From Siphonodentalium dalli (Eukaryota; Mollusca; Scaphopoda; Gadilida; Siphonodentaliidae): 64,000 nucleotides of DNA. The DNA is taken from the NCBI GenBank assembly GCA_032622095.1, contig CP136064.1, forward strand, positions 148,058,864 through 148,122,863, given 5' to 3'. Position 1 is the stretch's first letter; each line of letters begins with the position of its first letter. The notes under the pieces were generated by a model, which worked only from the letters and a program-made list of their open reading frames with translations, was not told the origin of the DNA and did not search any database. Shown here piece after piece: positions 50,848 through 63,990 of this stretch. Position numbers and translations under genes: made by a program.

Positions 50848-53555
50848 AGCCCCTGTCACACTCAGACCGGCGCTCTCATTGCGCTGCAAAAGTACCAAAG
50901 CGGCCACCTAAACGCACTAAGGTCTCCAAGAACTGATTGGTGACGCAGTGGACACTGGCTACAACGGGCGAGGATCTCCATGGTCGCCCAAAGGTGCCAG
51001 AGCGCCGCGCTTGTTTTATGCATGCACAAAACAAGCGCAGAGGCTCGGCGTTCTGGCCAGGACGTAGTACTGTCGCCGTGACAGCGCAAAGCAAAGCGCC
51101 AAGCGAGCGACGTGAGCGTTATGTGGACGTAGCAAGAGCGCATATTAGCTTGTCATGATCGCAGTCACACTCCGCTGCGATCAGGCTGGCTTTTGCTTTG
51201 AGTTGAAAAAGTATCAAAATACGAGTAACGCACAGTGGAAGCGCTGAAAATTGTCAGAAATTTTCAATCTGTTAAAACAAGAGAACCGATGTCAGAAATG
51301 ATAACGCGCTCAAGATCATATGTTATAAACCCAAGAATGTAATTGTAGAATATAAAATATATTGGTTTTGCGAACCAGAATAAATAACAATGACAACCAG
51401 CACCTAATTAACGAACCGGTGGCCGACTCGACCGTCTCCGCCCACAACCCCTAGTGGGCTGCAGAAATTTCTTTCAATTGTAATTGACATAGAGTTTATC
51501 ACAAACCAAAAATAAACATTACTCAACGTTGATTAACACAATAAACGAAATTGAATTTCCCCAACTACATGCACCTTTTACGGGACTCGGCCTCCAGCTC
51601 GCAGTTTGACTTTTAATCATCCCAAAAATTCCCATTCTATAAATAAAACTAATAAAACACCCATTGAAAGAGAAAGAGAAACTCCCCACCAGTTATACAT
51701 GCAGCGCGCTTATCACGTTTTCATCGCGCTCTGTGTACGCAGAGACGTGGCGACATGGGGTGGGGTTTGGGGTGTATCCCCCCCCCCAACTTTGGTCAAA
51801 ATTTTCAACAATTAGAAATTTCATACCAGAAAAAACATTAGTTGGAAATTTCACACCAACAATAGGTTGAAATGGTCTTGTAGTTTGATTTTCAAACAAT
51901 TTATTGGGGGGAATTAATTGTTTTTGGACCAATATTTGCATTTTTTCCTATTTTTGTCAAAATTTTGGACTGAAATGGTCATCAGTTGGAAATTTTCCAA
52001 CCTCAGGGAGGTGACAGGTTGGAAATTTCCAACACTTGGAAATCTTGTGTCCTGGTCCCTCCCCCGTGGCCAGTCAAAAACTGCTAGTTAATTTAAGAAA
52101 ACAATATTCTCATACATTTGGTCAACATTGTCATTGGAATTGTCATCAGTTGTAAATTTTCCAACCTAAGTGGGGTGTCAGGTTTGAAATTTCCAACTCT
52201 AAGAATGCTTGACGCTAGTCTAGATGCTAGGATTTTGCGATTTTCTTGTTCAGATTACAAAATTTTCGCACACCGGGCCGAACCATGATCGGCCTGGTGT
52301 GTCATTGCCTCTCCCCTGTGGCCAATACAAAAATGCTAATAAGTTTAACAATATTTTACTACATTTGGTCAAACTTGTGGTCATCAGTTGGAGAATTTTA
52401 CAACCTGAGGGGGGTATGAGGTTTGAAATGTCCAACACTATATAGAAAAGCTTTAGTTGAGGCCAGTCTGGATGCTAGGATTTGCGATTTTCTTGTTCGA
52501 ATTTCAAAATTTTCTCACACAGGCCGAACAACGATGGTCAGCTCAGTGATGTCGTGGTCTCTTGCCCGTAGCCGTGTGCAATTGTATGGAGTTAGACCAC
52601 TAGATATTAGGATTTATGCAATGTTTCAGGTTAAAATATCTGAATGTTCTCATACCTGGAATATAGAACCATCAATGGTTTATGAAGATATAGGATATTA
52701 GGCATAAACACTAAGGTGCAAGGGGGGGTGCAAATGGAATTATGCAAAACTTGTGTTTGGTCTGATTCTAACTCAAGGGGGTGCAGTTGGAATTTCCCAA
52801 GGTTGACACCCCCAACGGAAACCCTCTAGCCACGTCCCTGTGTGTACGACCCATTTCGTTCCTGCTTTGTCAGGTCTCACGCTCTCACACGCTCTCACTG
52901 CGTTTCCTCCACGCCGTAAACGATCTTAATGCGTTCAAGTCGTTGTCATTGCATTGTTAGTATACGCTTTGCGCTGTCATGGCGACGGTAATACGCCTGG
53001 ACAGAACGCCGAACCTCTGCGCTTATTTTGTGCATGCACAAAACAAGCGCGGTGCTCTGGCGCTCTGGGGCGATCACAGAGACCCTCTCCCGTCCTATCC
53101 AGTGTCCACTGCGTCACCAATACGTTCTTGGATACCTTACTGTGCTTTGCTTGGCGCTTTGATTATTTTTCAGCGCAATGCAAGCGCCGGCCTGATCGCA
53201 GCGGAGTGTGACAGTAGTTTATCGGACAGCTAATTTATTGCGGAGTGTTGGGTATTTTCCCCACAACCTAAAAACTGACTATGACTGGAGAACGCAGGAG
53301 GCGCTATCTGTACTATCCGCGCCCGCGCAGAGAGCGTTTTGCGAACTTATTGAGAACGTACTAGCATCACAATGACAGCTACTTTCAAGAACGCACTAAG
53401 AGCGTGAGACTTGACAAAGTAGGAACGCAATAGGAGCATACTTTGTTTTTAAAGTTTGACAATTTTCGACAGTTGTCGGCGCTCCTCCTGCGTGTTAGTC
53501 ATATGTTGGTACTTTTGCAGATCAGTGAGAGCGACGGCCTGAGTGTGGCAGGGGT
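50848..53555. mobile_element. TTA-flanked DNA transposon, second level
   Basis: Ends AGCCCCTGTCACACTCAG and ACCCCTGCCACACTCAGG, with TTA at 50845-50847 and 53556-53558. Long imperfect inverted arms (about 50850-51190 and 52860-53555) are GC-rich, with GTGCATGCACAAAACAAGCG and GCGCTTTGCTTTGCGC-like palindromes. Frames in both arms (50862-51158, 52954-53233) are mirror translations and not genes. Confidence 0.65.
51740..52840. mobile_element. hAT-like non-autonomous element, third level
   Basis: Terminal 12-mers CAGAGACGTGGC and CAGGGACGTGGC, with the 8-bp TGTGTACG on both sides (51732-51739, 52841-52848). The interior is rich in TTGGAAATTTCCAAC-type palindromes and poly-C/G runs. No transposase frame. 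Confidence 0.75.
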
Positions 53556-53726
53556 TTATGAACAACTCAGCGATATCACCAATCACGCAAAAACCGCTGT
53601 CGTTCGTTGATCACAACTAACGCTGATTTGTTGACAACTGGGAGAAATTAATCCGTTTTGGCAATTTTGCAGCTTGAATTTTTGCAGTTTGCAGTGCAAT
53701 ATTGCCAGCGTATGAACTTACCCTTA

Positions 53727-54773
53727 CACTGCCCTTGTGGTGTTTATTTACTGTTTATTCAACCATGAAATTTTCCCACGGTCAGGAGTCCGCTACTACG
53801 CGTAGTATTGGTGAGTAAAGTTCACAATCGACTGAGTCGTTATCTCGTGGGAATCCGGATTCAGAATCTAGATTTCAGATTTGACCCCGTACTACTTGGT
53901 TCGGTAAACGAACAGACCAGAAATTTGCAGAATCAGAAAACGAACAGACCGTAATCTCAATCTCGTGGTAATCCAGATTCGGATTCGGATTCCGATTACG
54001 GACTCAAATGTTCGTAATGTAAACAAACCGAGATTTCGCCAACTCGGAGTTTAAAAACACAATAAAACATAAGAATCCGTCTCTTGTTTACAAATGATTG
54101 CAGAATATAAACGATCTATATCAAAGAATTTTAAATGCGGAGACAAATTTGTTTTATCGAATGTAAACTGGGAGAATATTACTGAAATTAGCCAAATAAT
54201 AACGCTATTGATAGTAACGCTGGGGGAGCACTTCGGTTGATGGCGAAGCAAATCATTGTCGATTTTATTGTCACTTTCATATGTCCATTTCATAATTCCA
54301 TCCATAAAATACCGCCCGAACGGATATCGATTTCGAATTCGGCGGATACGTCACCATTGACCGAATTCATGTGAACCTGCATGGATATGTCTTCTGCTGT
54401 GTTCGTTATTATAATGTTTCTTCTTATTCAAGAAATAGTAGGATTATATAATATCGATGGATTATCAGATACACGTATGTACTATCTAGTCTTATAGCAA
54501 TTTCATGTTTAAAATGTTTTGTTTCGTTAAATGAAGTCGTTTTTCAAAATTGTCTCTGTATAGATAACAAACACAGGCATTTTTTTTGCCAACGTGCTGT
54601 ACATTAGTTGGAAAATAAAGCTTTGCTCATGAAGCTAATGTTGTGGTCTTGTGATCGCAGGTGAACTGCATCTCCCAATCGCACAAACAAAAATGTAAAG
54701 CTTATTCTAGGATCTCAGGACTATATAGGGGAAATGTCAGTCAATTTATTGATTAAGTACCCACACGTACAAG
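53727..54773. other. Non-coding; GATTCGGATTCC repeats
   Basis: 53833-53870 and 53955-54000 carry ATCCGGATTC/GATTCGGATTCGG repeats. GTCGTTATCTCGTGGGAATC is inverted at about 56500-56526 beyond the next element. No gene recognised. Confidence 0.45.
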
Positions 54774-56141
54774 TTCTAGGGACGTGGCTAGAGGTTTCCT
54801 CAAATTTCCGGTAAGTGCACCCCCCCCCCCCCCCCATTGAACCAAACATCAATCTCACAGGTTCGCAGAATTCCATTTGCACCCCCTTGGAAATATCCAA
54901 CCTGACACACCCTAAGATTGGAAAATTACCAACTTTTACTGGTTGAAAAACTGCTGGAAATGTACCAAAGTTTAGTTTAAACATATTTATTTCAAATATT
55001 TGTCAAATTTAGATAACACATGATATATAACACACACATTTGTTTATACATGCAATGGGATTGGATGACAAGTACTGACTCACTTAAGGGTACCCCCTCT
55101 CCCATCTATTATATATTTTTGGAAGATCTGTCTGTGTGTGGTGTATCTGTCTGTGTGTGTGTGTGTAATCGATGAACTCGAAAACGGCCGACCCGATTTC
55201 GATGAAACTTGGTATGTGGGGGTATTTTCGGGTCAGGAGTAACATAGGCCTATTGATTTTCAGATCCGAGGTCAACTTTTCACGTGCCGAGGTCAAATCT
55301 GTTTTTACGCCGTTTTGCGCTAATATATTTCAGTTCGGTGCTCACAAATCGATTCGATATAGCGCGAATAATAAATTGCCAGTCATATAATTTGCACGGT
55401 TAGAATCTGTGGCGCTTCATCTTTGCAATGATGTATCACACGCCTGTGTACGTTTAAAGTTTCTACCTTAATTATCGGGAAGAACGCAGGACCATGCTTC
55501 GCTCATCGAAAATCATTGCGTAAATATATTACGCCATCAACATATCGTGACGTGATCGCGTTAACTCTTAACCGGCCGATGTCGCGTTAACTCATCACCG
55601 GCCGAGGTATCCGCAAATGACATTGGGCTATATATCTCGTAAACGGGTGGAGCTATCGACTTGAAATTTGGTATGTGAATGTATCTTGCCCCGGATACGA
55701 ATTTTATCGGGTCGCCGAGCCCGTGCGACGCCAGCTTCGCGCATGCGCAGACCAGATCTCGGAAACGGGTGGAGCAATCGACTTGAAATTTGGTTTTTGA
55801 ATAGCCCGGACGAAGTCGGGTAACCTTCTAGTAGGTTATATATACACTTAAAAATAAATAATTAGTAATGGCAAAGCAACATGACTACCAAAAACAAGTT
55901 GAACAGATATACAGATCATCGGTCACCCCTCCCCCGAGTTAATAATAAGTTTGTATATGTATTTATTTAAAATCGTGTTCGTTTGTTGCGTTTGCTGGCA
56001 TGTATGTATCATTATTTGGAACAGTTAGTAAAAAGAATCCTGATTTGCCTCACGTATGAATGACTGTGCAGCTAAGAAAATTGTACCAAAGTTCGGGGGG
56101 GGGGTCGAGACACACCAACCAACCCCTGTCGCCACGTCCCT
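54774..56141. mobile_element. hAT-like element, second copy, interrupted
   Basis: Ends (C)TAGGGACGTGGCTAGAGG at 54774 and CGCCACGTCCCTG at 56141 match the two ends of the 51740-52840 element in reverse order, so it is an inverted relative. It contains the Helitron 55105-55831. An 8-bp duplication is not clear, so the two ends might not belong together. Confidence 0.5.
55105..55831 (+). mobile_element. Helitron D, non-autonomous, 727 bp
   Basis: A|TCTATTATATATTTTTGGAAG at the 5' end. The hairpin AGCCCGGACGAAGTCGGGT, then AACCTT, CTAG and T at the 3' end. It shares its 3' unit (CTTGCCCCGGATACGAATTT) and a 350-bp middle block with Helitron C, and its 5' end with Helitron A. Frames inside are repeat translation. 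Confidence 0.8.
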
Positions 56142-58937
56142 GTAAAACTGACAACTTTCGTGTGTTCTCCACAACGTCTTCGGAATTTGATTCAGGATAC
56201 CTGGAGCTGTTAGAAATGCTTGCCCTCAACAATAAACACACCTTAACTTGAAAAATATATGCGATTAAGTCGGATTGGCAGCTAATTAAGTTCCATGTAT
56301 ATACACATAGAAGCAAAGCATGAATTTCACAACAAACATGAACTTTATAAATATAAGATACAAATGATACTTGTGTCAAATACATGAGCCATGTTTGACG
56401 CTGGGAGAACATTAAACATAGTATCGAAGACCACTTGGATTTCAAAAGCTGACCTAGAACGGGAATTAGCCCCGCCCCTGTAATCGGATTCGGATTATGA
56501 ATCCGGATTCACACGAGATAACGACTCTGCGGACAAGAATGGAAACATGGCGATCACAAAACAATCTCTTGGTTATGAAAATGTGGCGAATGTTCAATGC
56601 AAAAACACGTACGTTGTTGGATACGATCGTTCCATCGCAGGACATGGTCGCGATCCCAAGAACCTCCGCTGGAGTTCTGTTAAACAGGATAACCGATGTC
56701 TAGCTGATATTTAGAGAAAAACAGAAAAACTGGATAATATGAGCACAAAAATATATCCCTACTTGTAAACAATATAACCGGAAGTAAAAAAAAGTATCGC
56801 CCGTGTTTCCAAAACACAAAAAGGCGTATTAAATGCGTTAAATATACACATATATTTCTTTCAAATAACTAAACAATTGAAAATTGACATGTCTTACGTG
56901 GTGGGATGTATTTTAGTGACACATTATGGTTGGCAATTTTATATGCTGGTAACATTGTTTAACACGACATGGCGTTAATTAGAGAAAGCAAACAATTTAG
57001 TTAACGCTGGTGTTAAGATTGGCCAAGTATTTGGTTGCGATGTAACACTGGTGTTATTTATTATAACGCTTAGCGTGATAAATCTTAACGCCAATAAGGT
57101 TGAACACGTTCAGATATTTAACACATGGATTTACAGTGTGCACGTACGTGTCGTTTTGTGTTTATTACACAAAACCGTCCTAGAATTCATTAGTTTAAAA
57201 ATAAACACTTACAATGTTTATTCGGGGACAGATTGTGCTTGTTTTGTAATGCGTGATGATGCTTTTATTTTTACTTCCAGTTTCATGGTCGAGACAAACG
57301 TCATCAATGTCGTGTTCGAATACATCCTACGATTCCACACGTATGACACTGTCCAAGATGACCGAACTACTGTGTGTTTTTTTAACCGGTGTTCTATAAA
57401 ATATAATACCAACGTGGTGATTAAAACATAATCAGCATTCTAACCTGTAGTTGGAAATGGTGGGTTGGCGTTTGTCAAAATTATACTGCATCACACCTTG
57501 ATTATGGTATACGTTCACACGCTAGTAAATTAGCATGGCATTTTTCTGGCAATTCATTGTATAGAGATATAGTTTGTTGGGATTTGGACACACTACTTTT
57601 ACTAAAATGTATCTTTCGACAATCTGGCAGGCAGTAATCAATAGCGCACTAACTAGTGGAATTGTACAGCTCCAATAAGCGAATCAACAATCGAAAACTC
57701 ACTTATGTAATTCCAAAGTGTATTTATCAAAAATGCAGACCGGTACTCGATTTGAAGACGTACGATACCAGTCAGTACTTGTCAAAATCACTTTAACACA
57801 AGTAGTTCTAAACAAGAAAAAAAGATGAATGCATCAGATCGCCCATGAACTATTTACAAGATTTAATAACGTATATTTGGAATGTATATACTTCACCCAA
57901 TCGGGATCGTTAGCTTCATTCGCGACAAACATATCGGCGATGTCAGCACTTCGAGTGTTAATTGCCATGAATGTAGTCGACGGTAGTTCCGTTTAATACA
58001 TCATTGTGTCGAGTTCTTAGAGATACAATGGCGACATGGGTGTCCCATCTGCAAGGCATGTCATTGCAGATACCATATTGAAATTCTGGCAAGATAGGTG
58101 TTAATAGCGGCACTTCTGATTGGCCGCGATCCGAACCGTGCGTGTGTGCATGGGTTTTCGTGAGATCCCACAATGTTCTGGTCTCCGCTTTACACCATGG
58201 GGCCGGTCTGGGCTGATCCGGATCCGAGCTGCTTCGGGCTGCATGGCAGTTTTTAGTCAAACCGGTAACCGCCACCCTGTCAATATATGTGGGCTGGTAT
58301 TATGCGATTCGGTTTGGTTTAATACGATTCCATATGATAACAAAGAAAAGCAATGGTAATTTCGGGCTAACATTTACTCATGTTGGTAAACCGCGAGACC
58401 CAGGTGAAATCTATTGGCATAGTGTAAGCGGACAGTTTCAAAAAATTAACATCACCCTTTGATCGAAAAAAAATAGAGCGTCTCTATTGAGTACTAAATA
58501 TAAGCTAAATAGACCCGATGTTAAGAATTACCATGGAGGTATTTGACCCGGTGACCCCATTTTAAAACCACATGGCGGTTTGCGCTCCAAAATACACAAA
58601 CTAATATTCGCTTTTGAAATTTTGCCGGTGTCAAAATAGGTTGATAAATGCCAAACTACATTTCTACGACCAATATAATTCCAAAAAAGACGCATTCAAG
58701 TCATGAAAATTACAACAAAATCGTGGTGTTTGGCTCCCAAACAATCAGCCTGCCATTTGGATGATGAAACGACGATAACAGCCGAGGATCTCCGGGTGTC
58801 TTCGTAAATAAGCTTCCCCAGCTTCTACATAATTTTCGGTACGCGATAAATGGGTTTCAATTTGATCTTATGTGTCCATGTGTCCATGGTCTCGGTTGGC
58901 AATAATGTAATGATAGAACGGCCATTTCAATTATCAG
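56142..58937. other. No recognised feature
   Basis: Mostly AT-rich. A stretch at 56530-56714 is open in one frame (NMAITKQSLGYENVANVQCK, HGRDPKNLRWSS) and looks mildly protein-like, but it lacks splice or homology support. The 126-aa frame at 57051-57431 and the 105-aa minus frame at 57958-58275 show no domain. Confidence 0.35.
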
Positions 58938-58956
58938 GGACGTGGCGATGGTGCGA
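58938..58956 (+). mobile_element. Orphan hAT-like terminus
   Basis: CAGGGACGTGGCGATGG matches the end of the element at 51740. No matching second end was found downstream. Confidence 0.35.
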
Positions 58957-61762
58957 GGGTGGTTTCAGAAAGGAACATAATATTACCAATATAATAATAA
59001 GTAATTATGTTGAGATGCCTTTGTTTTTAAATTTCAAACAAACATCATTATGGTGGTAAATTGCATGATTGTCAGTATATGCTGAATTTATTCTATATGG
59101 TTTTGATATTTCTTTCACGAATTTTTGTTATAGCCAATTATATGTGACACTTTTTTCAAAATTCAAGTAATTTTTCGCAGTTTCACAATAATTATCCCAA
59201 TCTTTTCGAACTAGCTATAAATTGGTCCAATATTGTATCTCATGTCGTTGTATGGTGATTTATTATTAATATATACCATGTTTTGTTCATTTTATAACCG
59301 CAGTTTTTTTTTTATATGCTGACACTTGTACTCAATGATTTTTTTATTTTATTTTACCTAAAAAATCTATTTTCGGGACATGCGTACTGAAGCGGGCAAT
59401 AAGCACAATGGTATATCATATATAATAATGGTGTTGAATAGCGAGAAATATTTTTTCCGAAGTGGTGTATTTTGAAAAGCAAGCAGGACTATTGACCGTG
59501 GCCGTATGCAATAGTCAAAACTTTTTTTTGACACGTGGTCGTACTTCGTCCAACCAAAGACAGTATGACCATCTGCTTGTGCACTCCAAGTATGTAATAT
59601 TCTCGCTATTCCATCCCAAACCAGTCAATATGTGTGTAGTATCATAAGATGAGCTCCATATGTTGCAAAAACGTATGTCCAAATACATTTTGTATTTTAA
59701 GCAAATAAATGTTTCTAGTCAAAGTAAATACAATTTGTATATTAGTAGGTCGTGTATTTGTAGGACCAATATTTGATCACCGGAACGTGCACAGCAGTAA
59801 CAAATTGTTGTTTTAAAATTTGACGCCCAAAGATTACGAGTCGCTTTAATATGCAAAATATTCGACTAAGACAATTCCGAAGTTGTTGCTATCATCACGT
59901 ATTATTTAGTAGTGCCATGGGGCGACGGGACGAACTGCCCTCAATGCGATTTCCTCAAAATGACTTCACGGTCGAGAAAGATAATGTTTATAAGCATTCT
60001 AAACAAAGAGCACGTACAAACTATACACTATTTGGTAAATCGGGAGGATTACACATATCAGTGATGGATTGTTTGACCAAGATATTTTTTTGTGGTATGT
60101 ATTCATATACTAAGTCTGAAAATAAATATCAACAGTTTACCTCTACATGTAGTTGAGTCTCTGAATCTAGTTCGATGTCGTGGAACATTGAATGGTGGTG
60201 TTTATGCAATTTACTGCACGTGGATCGATCATATGTATCGTACATACGAGTCAGGAAGGATTTATGCATACTATTAGTGTGATAAGAAAATGCGTAATGC
60301 ATTACCGTGCAAGGTGGTAGATTCTAAATGCAAAATGAACCTATATAACGCCGATGTGAGTTACAATTGCGCTGAAACCTTATCTAATTTTAATATCACT
60401 AAAGTGAGCCATTCAACATGCTTTATACGAAATAAACCAAACATCAATGCAAAGGGAAAATATAATAACATCAATAATAAGTGCCTTTTTTTGCTAAATA
60501 ATAGGCACGTTGTTAACTACAAGTCCTCGTTCAAACGGCTAACGCAAACTTGTAAACTTGGCAACAAAATTCACTGAATTTAGTGCTTTGATTTCACAGT
60601 CAGTGACTTCCATGCAGTTCAAGTCCGAGTGATACTTGTAACGGAACATGGTACGGGTAGTTGAGTTACGAGGAACGGGTAGTGTACGATCAGACACAAG
60701 TTATGCGTATAATTCATGAATTCAAATGTCCGGCGTGTCAGGATACACTGTTAGAAAATAGTGTCGGTTCGCGGTGTCCGGCCGTCGTAATCCGACTGTC
60801 CCATATCGTTTCATTAGCTGTCCCGTGAATCACCGTTGTTTTATGCGCCCAGGGCCCTGTACTATGGACCATAATAATTGTTATCACAATGTTATGGGGG
60901 GTACACAGGTGGCGGGCAAGTGCAATAGTACACTGTATTGTAATAGTGTATATTTTACCCGTGTGCTTGTGGGCTCATTGCCGATGGGTGATGGGGGTTT
61001 TATCAGAATAGCATTCACACCGCGGCAATCAAGCGGTTGTCTCGTGGAAAACAACCTAAAGTCTGTATTGGAGTATTGACCAATTATGACATTCGTGCAG
61101 GGACGTTGTTAGCGGGTCTCCTTTGGTGGTACACAACTTGGAGTTTAAACCTGCACCTGAGACATTCTAGATACGTCTCTTGTACATATTATCAATAGAT
61201 TACTCCAGCGATTCTGAATGACAAACCAACTAGAAATTGAAATACATCGTACGACTTGAATTGTTGGAACAGACGATAACCATTGATGAAATATAACACA
61301 ATGCACGAACGGTTGCGGTGTACTCACTGAGCGATTATTTAAAGGATACCGATTACCACTAATCAAATTGAACACGGCTCACCCATGCACTAGCGATAAC
61401 ATATGAATGAGTGTCTCCGAGGAATAAATTTTTTCATAGGTCAATCAAGTCACATGTGAAAAACCTATTATTTTATTGGTCACCATACATGTGAACGCGG
61501 AATTACAAGAAGTCGCCTGTACACTGTTAGAATAAGAGTGGAGGTCTATGGTAATCGACACCTTTTATGTGCCCCACAGAAGCTGGTGATTACAATAATT
61601 GTGTTCTATAGTATATAGGGCCCTGGAAATGGTCTAAGTAAAAATTGTGCATGATTCCAGGTTCATGCCGTCAAAATTCAACAGTATTTATCAGCGACCA
61701 AATTATATACGGCAGTGACTCCATACAGTATGACTGAATCTGACTCTGCTGATATTTAATAT
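58957..61762. other. No recognised feature
   Basis: AT-rich. Several small plus-strand frames (59851-60156, 60290-60577, 60774-61079) have no domain, no clear splice signals and atypical composition. I do not call them genes. Confidence 0.35.
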
Positions 61763-62210
61763 TTATTATACTTCCACAGTATAACCAGGGAAGTATATTG
61801 GGGTCGTTTTCCGTTTATTTGGAAATACTCAGAAACTAATTGCAGTAGGAACGCGAAATCTCTAGCGAATGTAGGCATCTAAGGTCTACAGAAAATAAAG
61901 GTATCCGCATATTGGTCCAATGTTTCTTGGCGGAGTTATGGCTCTTTTTAAGATTATTATACTTCCATGGTGTAACCAAGGAAGTATATTGTTTTTCTAT
62001 TGGTGCCGTTTTCTGTTTAATTGAAAATACTCAGAAACTAATTGGAGGAGGACCGTGAAATCTCTAGGCAATGTAGACATCTAAGGGATACTGAAAATGA
62101 AGGTATCGCGATGTCGCCAGAACGCTTCACCACGGAATAAAATTAAAAATTAAAAATATATATTTTTCATTATTATTATACTTCCATATTTTAATATGGA
62201 AGTATATTGT
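61763..62210. repeat. Repeat with ATACTTCCAT...GGAAGTATA hairpins
   Basis: Three direct copies of ATTATTATACTTCCA(N)nGGAAGTATATTG at about 61764, 61954 and 62172. The first two are followed by a shared block (GAAAATACTCAGAAACTAATT, GAAATCTCTAG, AATGTAG, CATCTAAGG) at a 190-bp period. The third is a perfect palindrome (62177-62190 with 62193-62206). Confidence 0.7.
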
Positions 62211-62867
62211 TATTCAATTTTTTTATTTTTTTTCCATTATTATTATTATTATTAGCAATTTTGTAACTCTTTTACCTCTGGAAGTACAATATATAGAGAT
62301 CTGGAATTTCGTACGTATATAGACCTATACTAATTCTAACTGAATAGACTATACAGAATATTGTCCGCGCTTGATTTTCAGAGTTATCTCCCCTTTTTTG
62401 AACAAATGGGGTTGCTGTATCTCGAAAAGTATGAGCAGCAGAGACTCCAAATTTGGATCATATGTACAACTCAGTATGCCCTATTGGGTTCATGCATTAC
62501 ATTTTATGTCCGCGCTTTCGCCACAGAGTTGTCGCCCATGGTTCGCAAAACTCGATTTATTTCATATCCTGTATCTGGCTATGGAATGCAAGGTATCCAG
62601 ATTTGAGAGCGTCTATGCAGATAATCATTAGCAAATTGATACGAAGAAAAGTTTTGAACAGGGACGGTCTTATATTTTTGGGGTTTGGGTGGGGGCAAAT
62701 TTTTCGCAATTTTTTTTTGCGATGATTTCAACTATTTTTACTGTCGTGTATCTATAGAACGTACTAATGATCCTCCTGAAAGAATTTTGTAAATCGGTTG
62801 AGAAATGTCCAAGTTACAGACCATCGAAAATTAAATAATTGAGCTAATGTAGGAGCATTGGAGAGGG
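62211..62867. other. Non-coding
   Basis: Overlapping frames at 62361-62725 in all three phases lack coding character. No feature supported. Confidence 0.35.
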
Positions 62868-62966
62868 CGATACCATACCGGGGAGGCGATGAAAACATGT
62901 AGGGTGGTGAAACCACGTCAGGGTGGTGAGACCAGGCCGAGGATGGTGGGACCAGGCTGACAGGTG
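62868..62966. repeat. Minisatellite GGTGGTGAGACCAGG
   Basis: About five imperfect direct copies of a 16-20-bp GGTGGTG(A/G)(A/G)ACCA unit. Confidence 0.6.
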
Positions 62967-63069
62967 GCGGATGTAAACGGCAGATTTAGCAAAAAAAAAA
63001 AAAAACAAGTCCAGCGGTATAATATTTTTATTGCATTTTCCGAATGAGATCCAACGGGCTAATTGATGA

Positions 63070-63990
63070 TCGAGCAAGGTTAATGTAGGAGCAGGTACTG
63101 CAGTATCCCGTAGGTAGCCCCCATAAGTTTGATAGCTCTACTGTAACAGTAAACTGTCAAACAGCGAGCGAGCTTCCGGTGGGTTCAGACTTTTTGCAAA
63201 TTCCAGCGAAAATCAAAGGGGGAAAAATTATCTAAACATCGAGATAAAAAAAAAAAATTAATAGTGGATATGATAAATAGTATCCAAGCGCAACTTATCG
63301 ATATCTGCTTAATTTGCGCTAAGGTAGAAAGTTTACTCGTGGCGAGGCTTTATAATGTTAACACGTATATTTAAGTGCTGGATCACTAAGCTATTTTTCT
63401 CGCCAAATCCGACCGGGTTAACGAAGGAGCGATGTAATGTAGGAGCAGGTACGTTGATATATTTTTGTTAATATCCCAAAGTTTGACCCCTCTACTCACA
63501 GAGCAAACTGACTAACGGAAAGCTCGTGTTCAGGTGGGTACATATTCAATCATATTGGCAAATTCCAACAAAAACCAAAAGTCTAAAAATACTTGAAAAA
63601 ATCAAATATGGAGATAAAATTTTGTTGACGTGTGGTTGTGATAGGGGATACCAACGCCCAACACTGGTGAGATTTCTTAAGTTTTAGAGCAAATGATTCA
63701 CACGCGGCGACGATATATAGCGTAATACATACTACATGCATATCAACACAGCCTACATCGATATATGGCAAAAGTCGAAATTCAAGCAGGCTAATGAAGG
63801 AGTGAGTGAAATGCATGAGCATGTGCCTCAGTATACCATAGATATATCCTGGAAGTTTGACTGTGGTATAAAAGCAATCCGTCTAACGGAGAACGCCCAT
63901 CGGTTGGTCGAGGCTTTTGGCAACTTCAAGTAAAACTCGCAAAGAACAAAATGGATGAATCGAGATAAAACAAATTGGATGTGGTCGGTA
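63070..63990. repeat. Long diverged tandem repeat, about 355-bp period
   Basis: TAATGTAGGAGCAGGTAC occurs at 63081 and 63436, each followed by CTCTACT...AAACTG, then GTGGGT..., GCAAATTCCA(A/G)C, and ending near GAGATAAAA. A third, more diverged unit starts near 63790. The window ends inside it. Frames here are repeat translation. Confidence 0.6.

Larger units (their letters stand above)
49648..53723. mobile_element. TTA-flanked DNA transposon, outer level of nest
   Basis: Ends TGGTACGTTCATACGCTGGC and GGGTAAGTTCATACGCTGGC with about 45 bp of terminal similarity (ATTGCACTGCAAACTGCAAA) and more diverged inner similarity. Direct TTA copies at 49645-49647 and 53724-53726. A 3-bp TTA duplication fits PIF/Harbinger. 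A related end may sit at 57503-57530. No transposase. Confidence 0.6.

Noticed and set aside
50862-53233. Mirror-image frames (50862-51158 and 52954-53233) with shared peptides
   Set aside because: They are the two inverted arms of one DNA transposon, not related genes.
57051-57431. 126-aa plus-strand frame
   Set aside because: No recognisable domain, splice context or repeat relation, and AT-rich composition compatible with a chance ORF.
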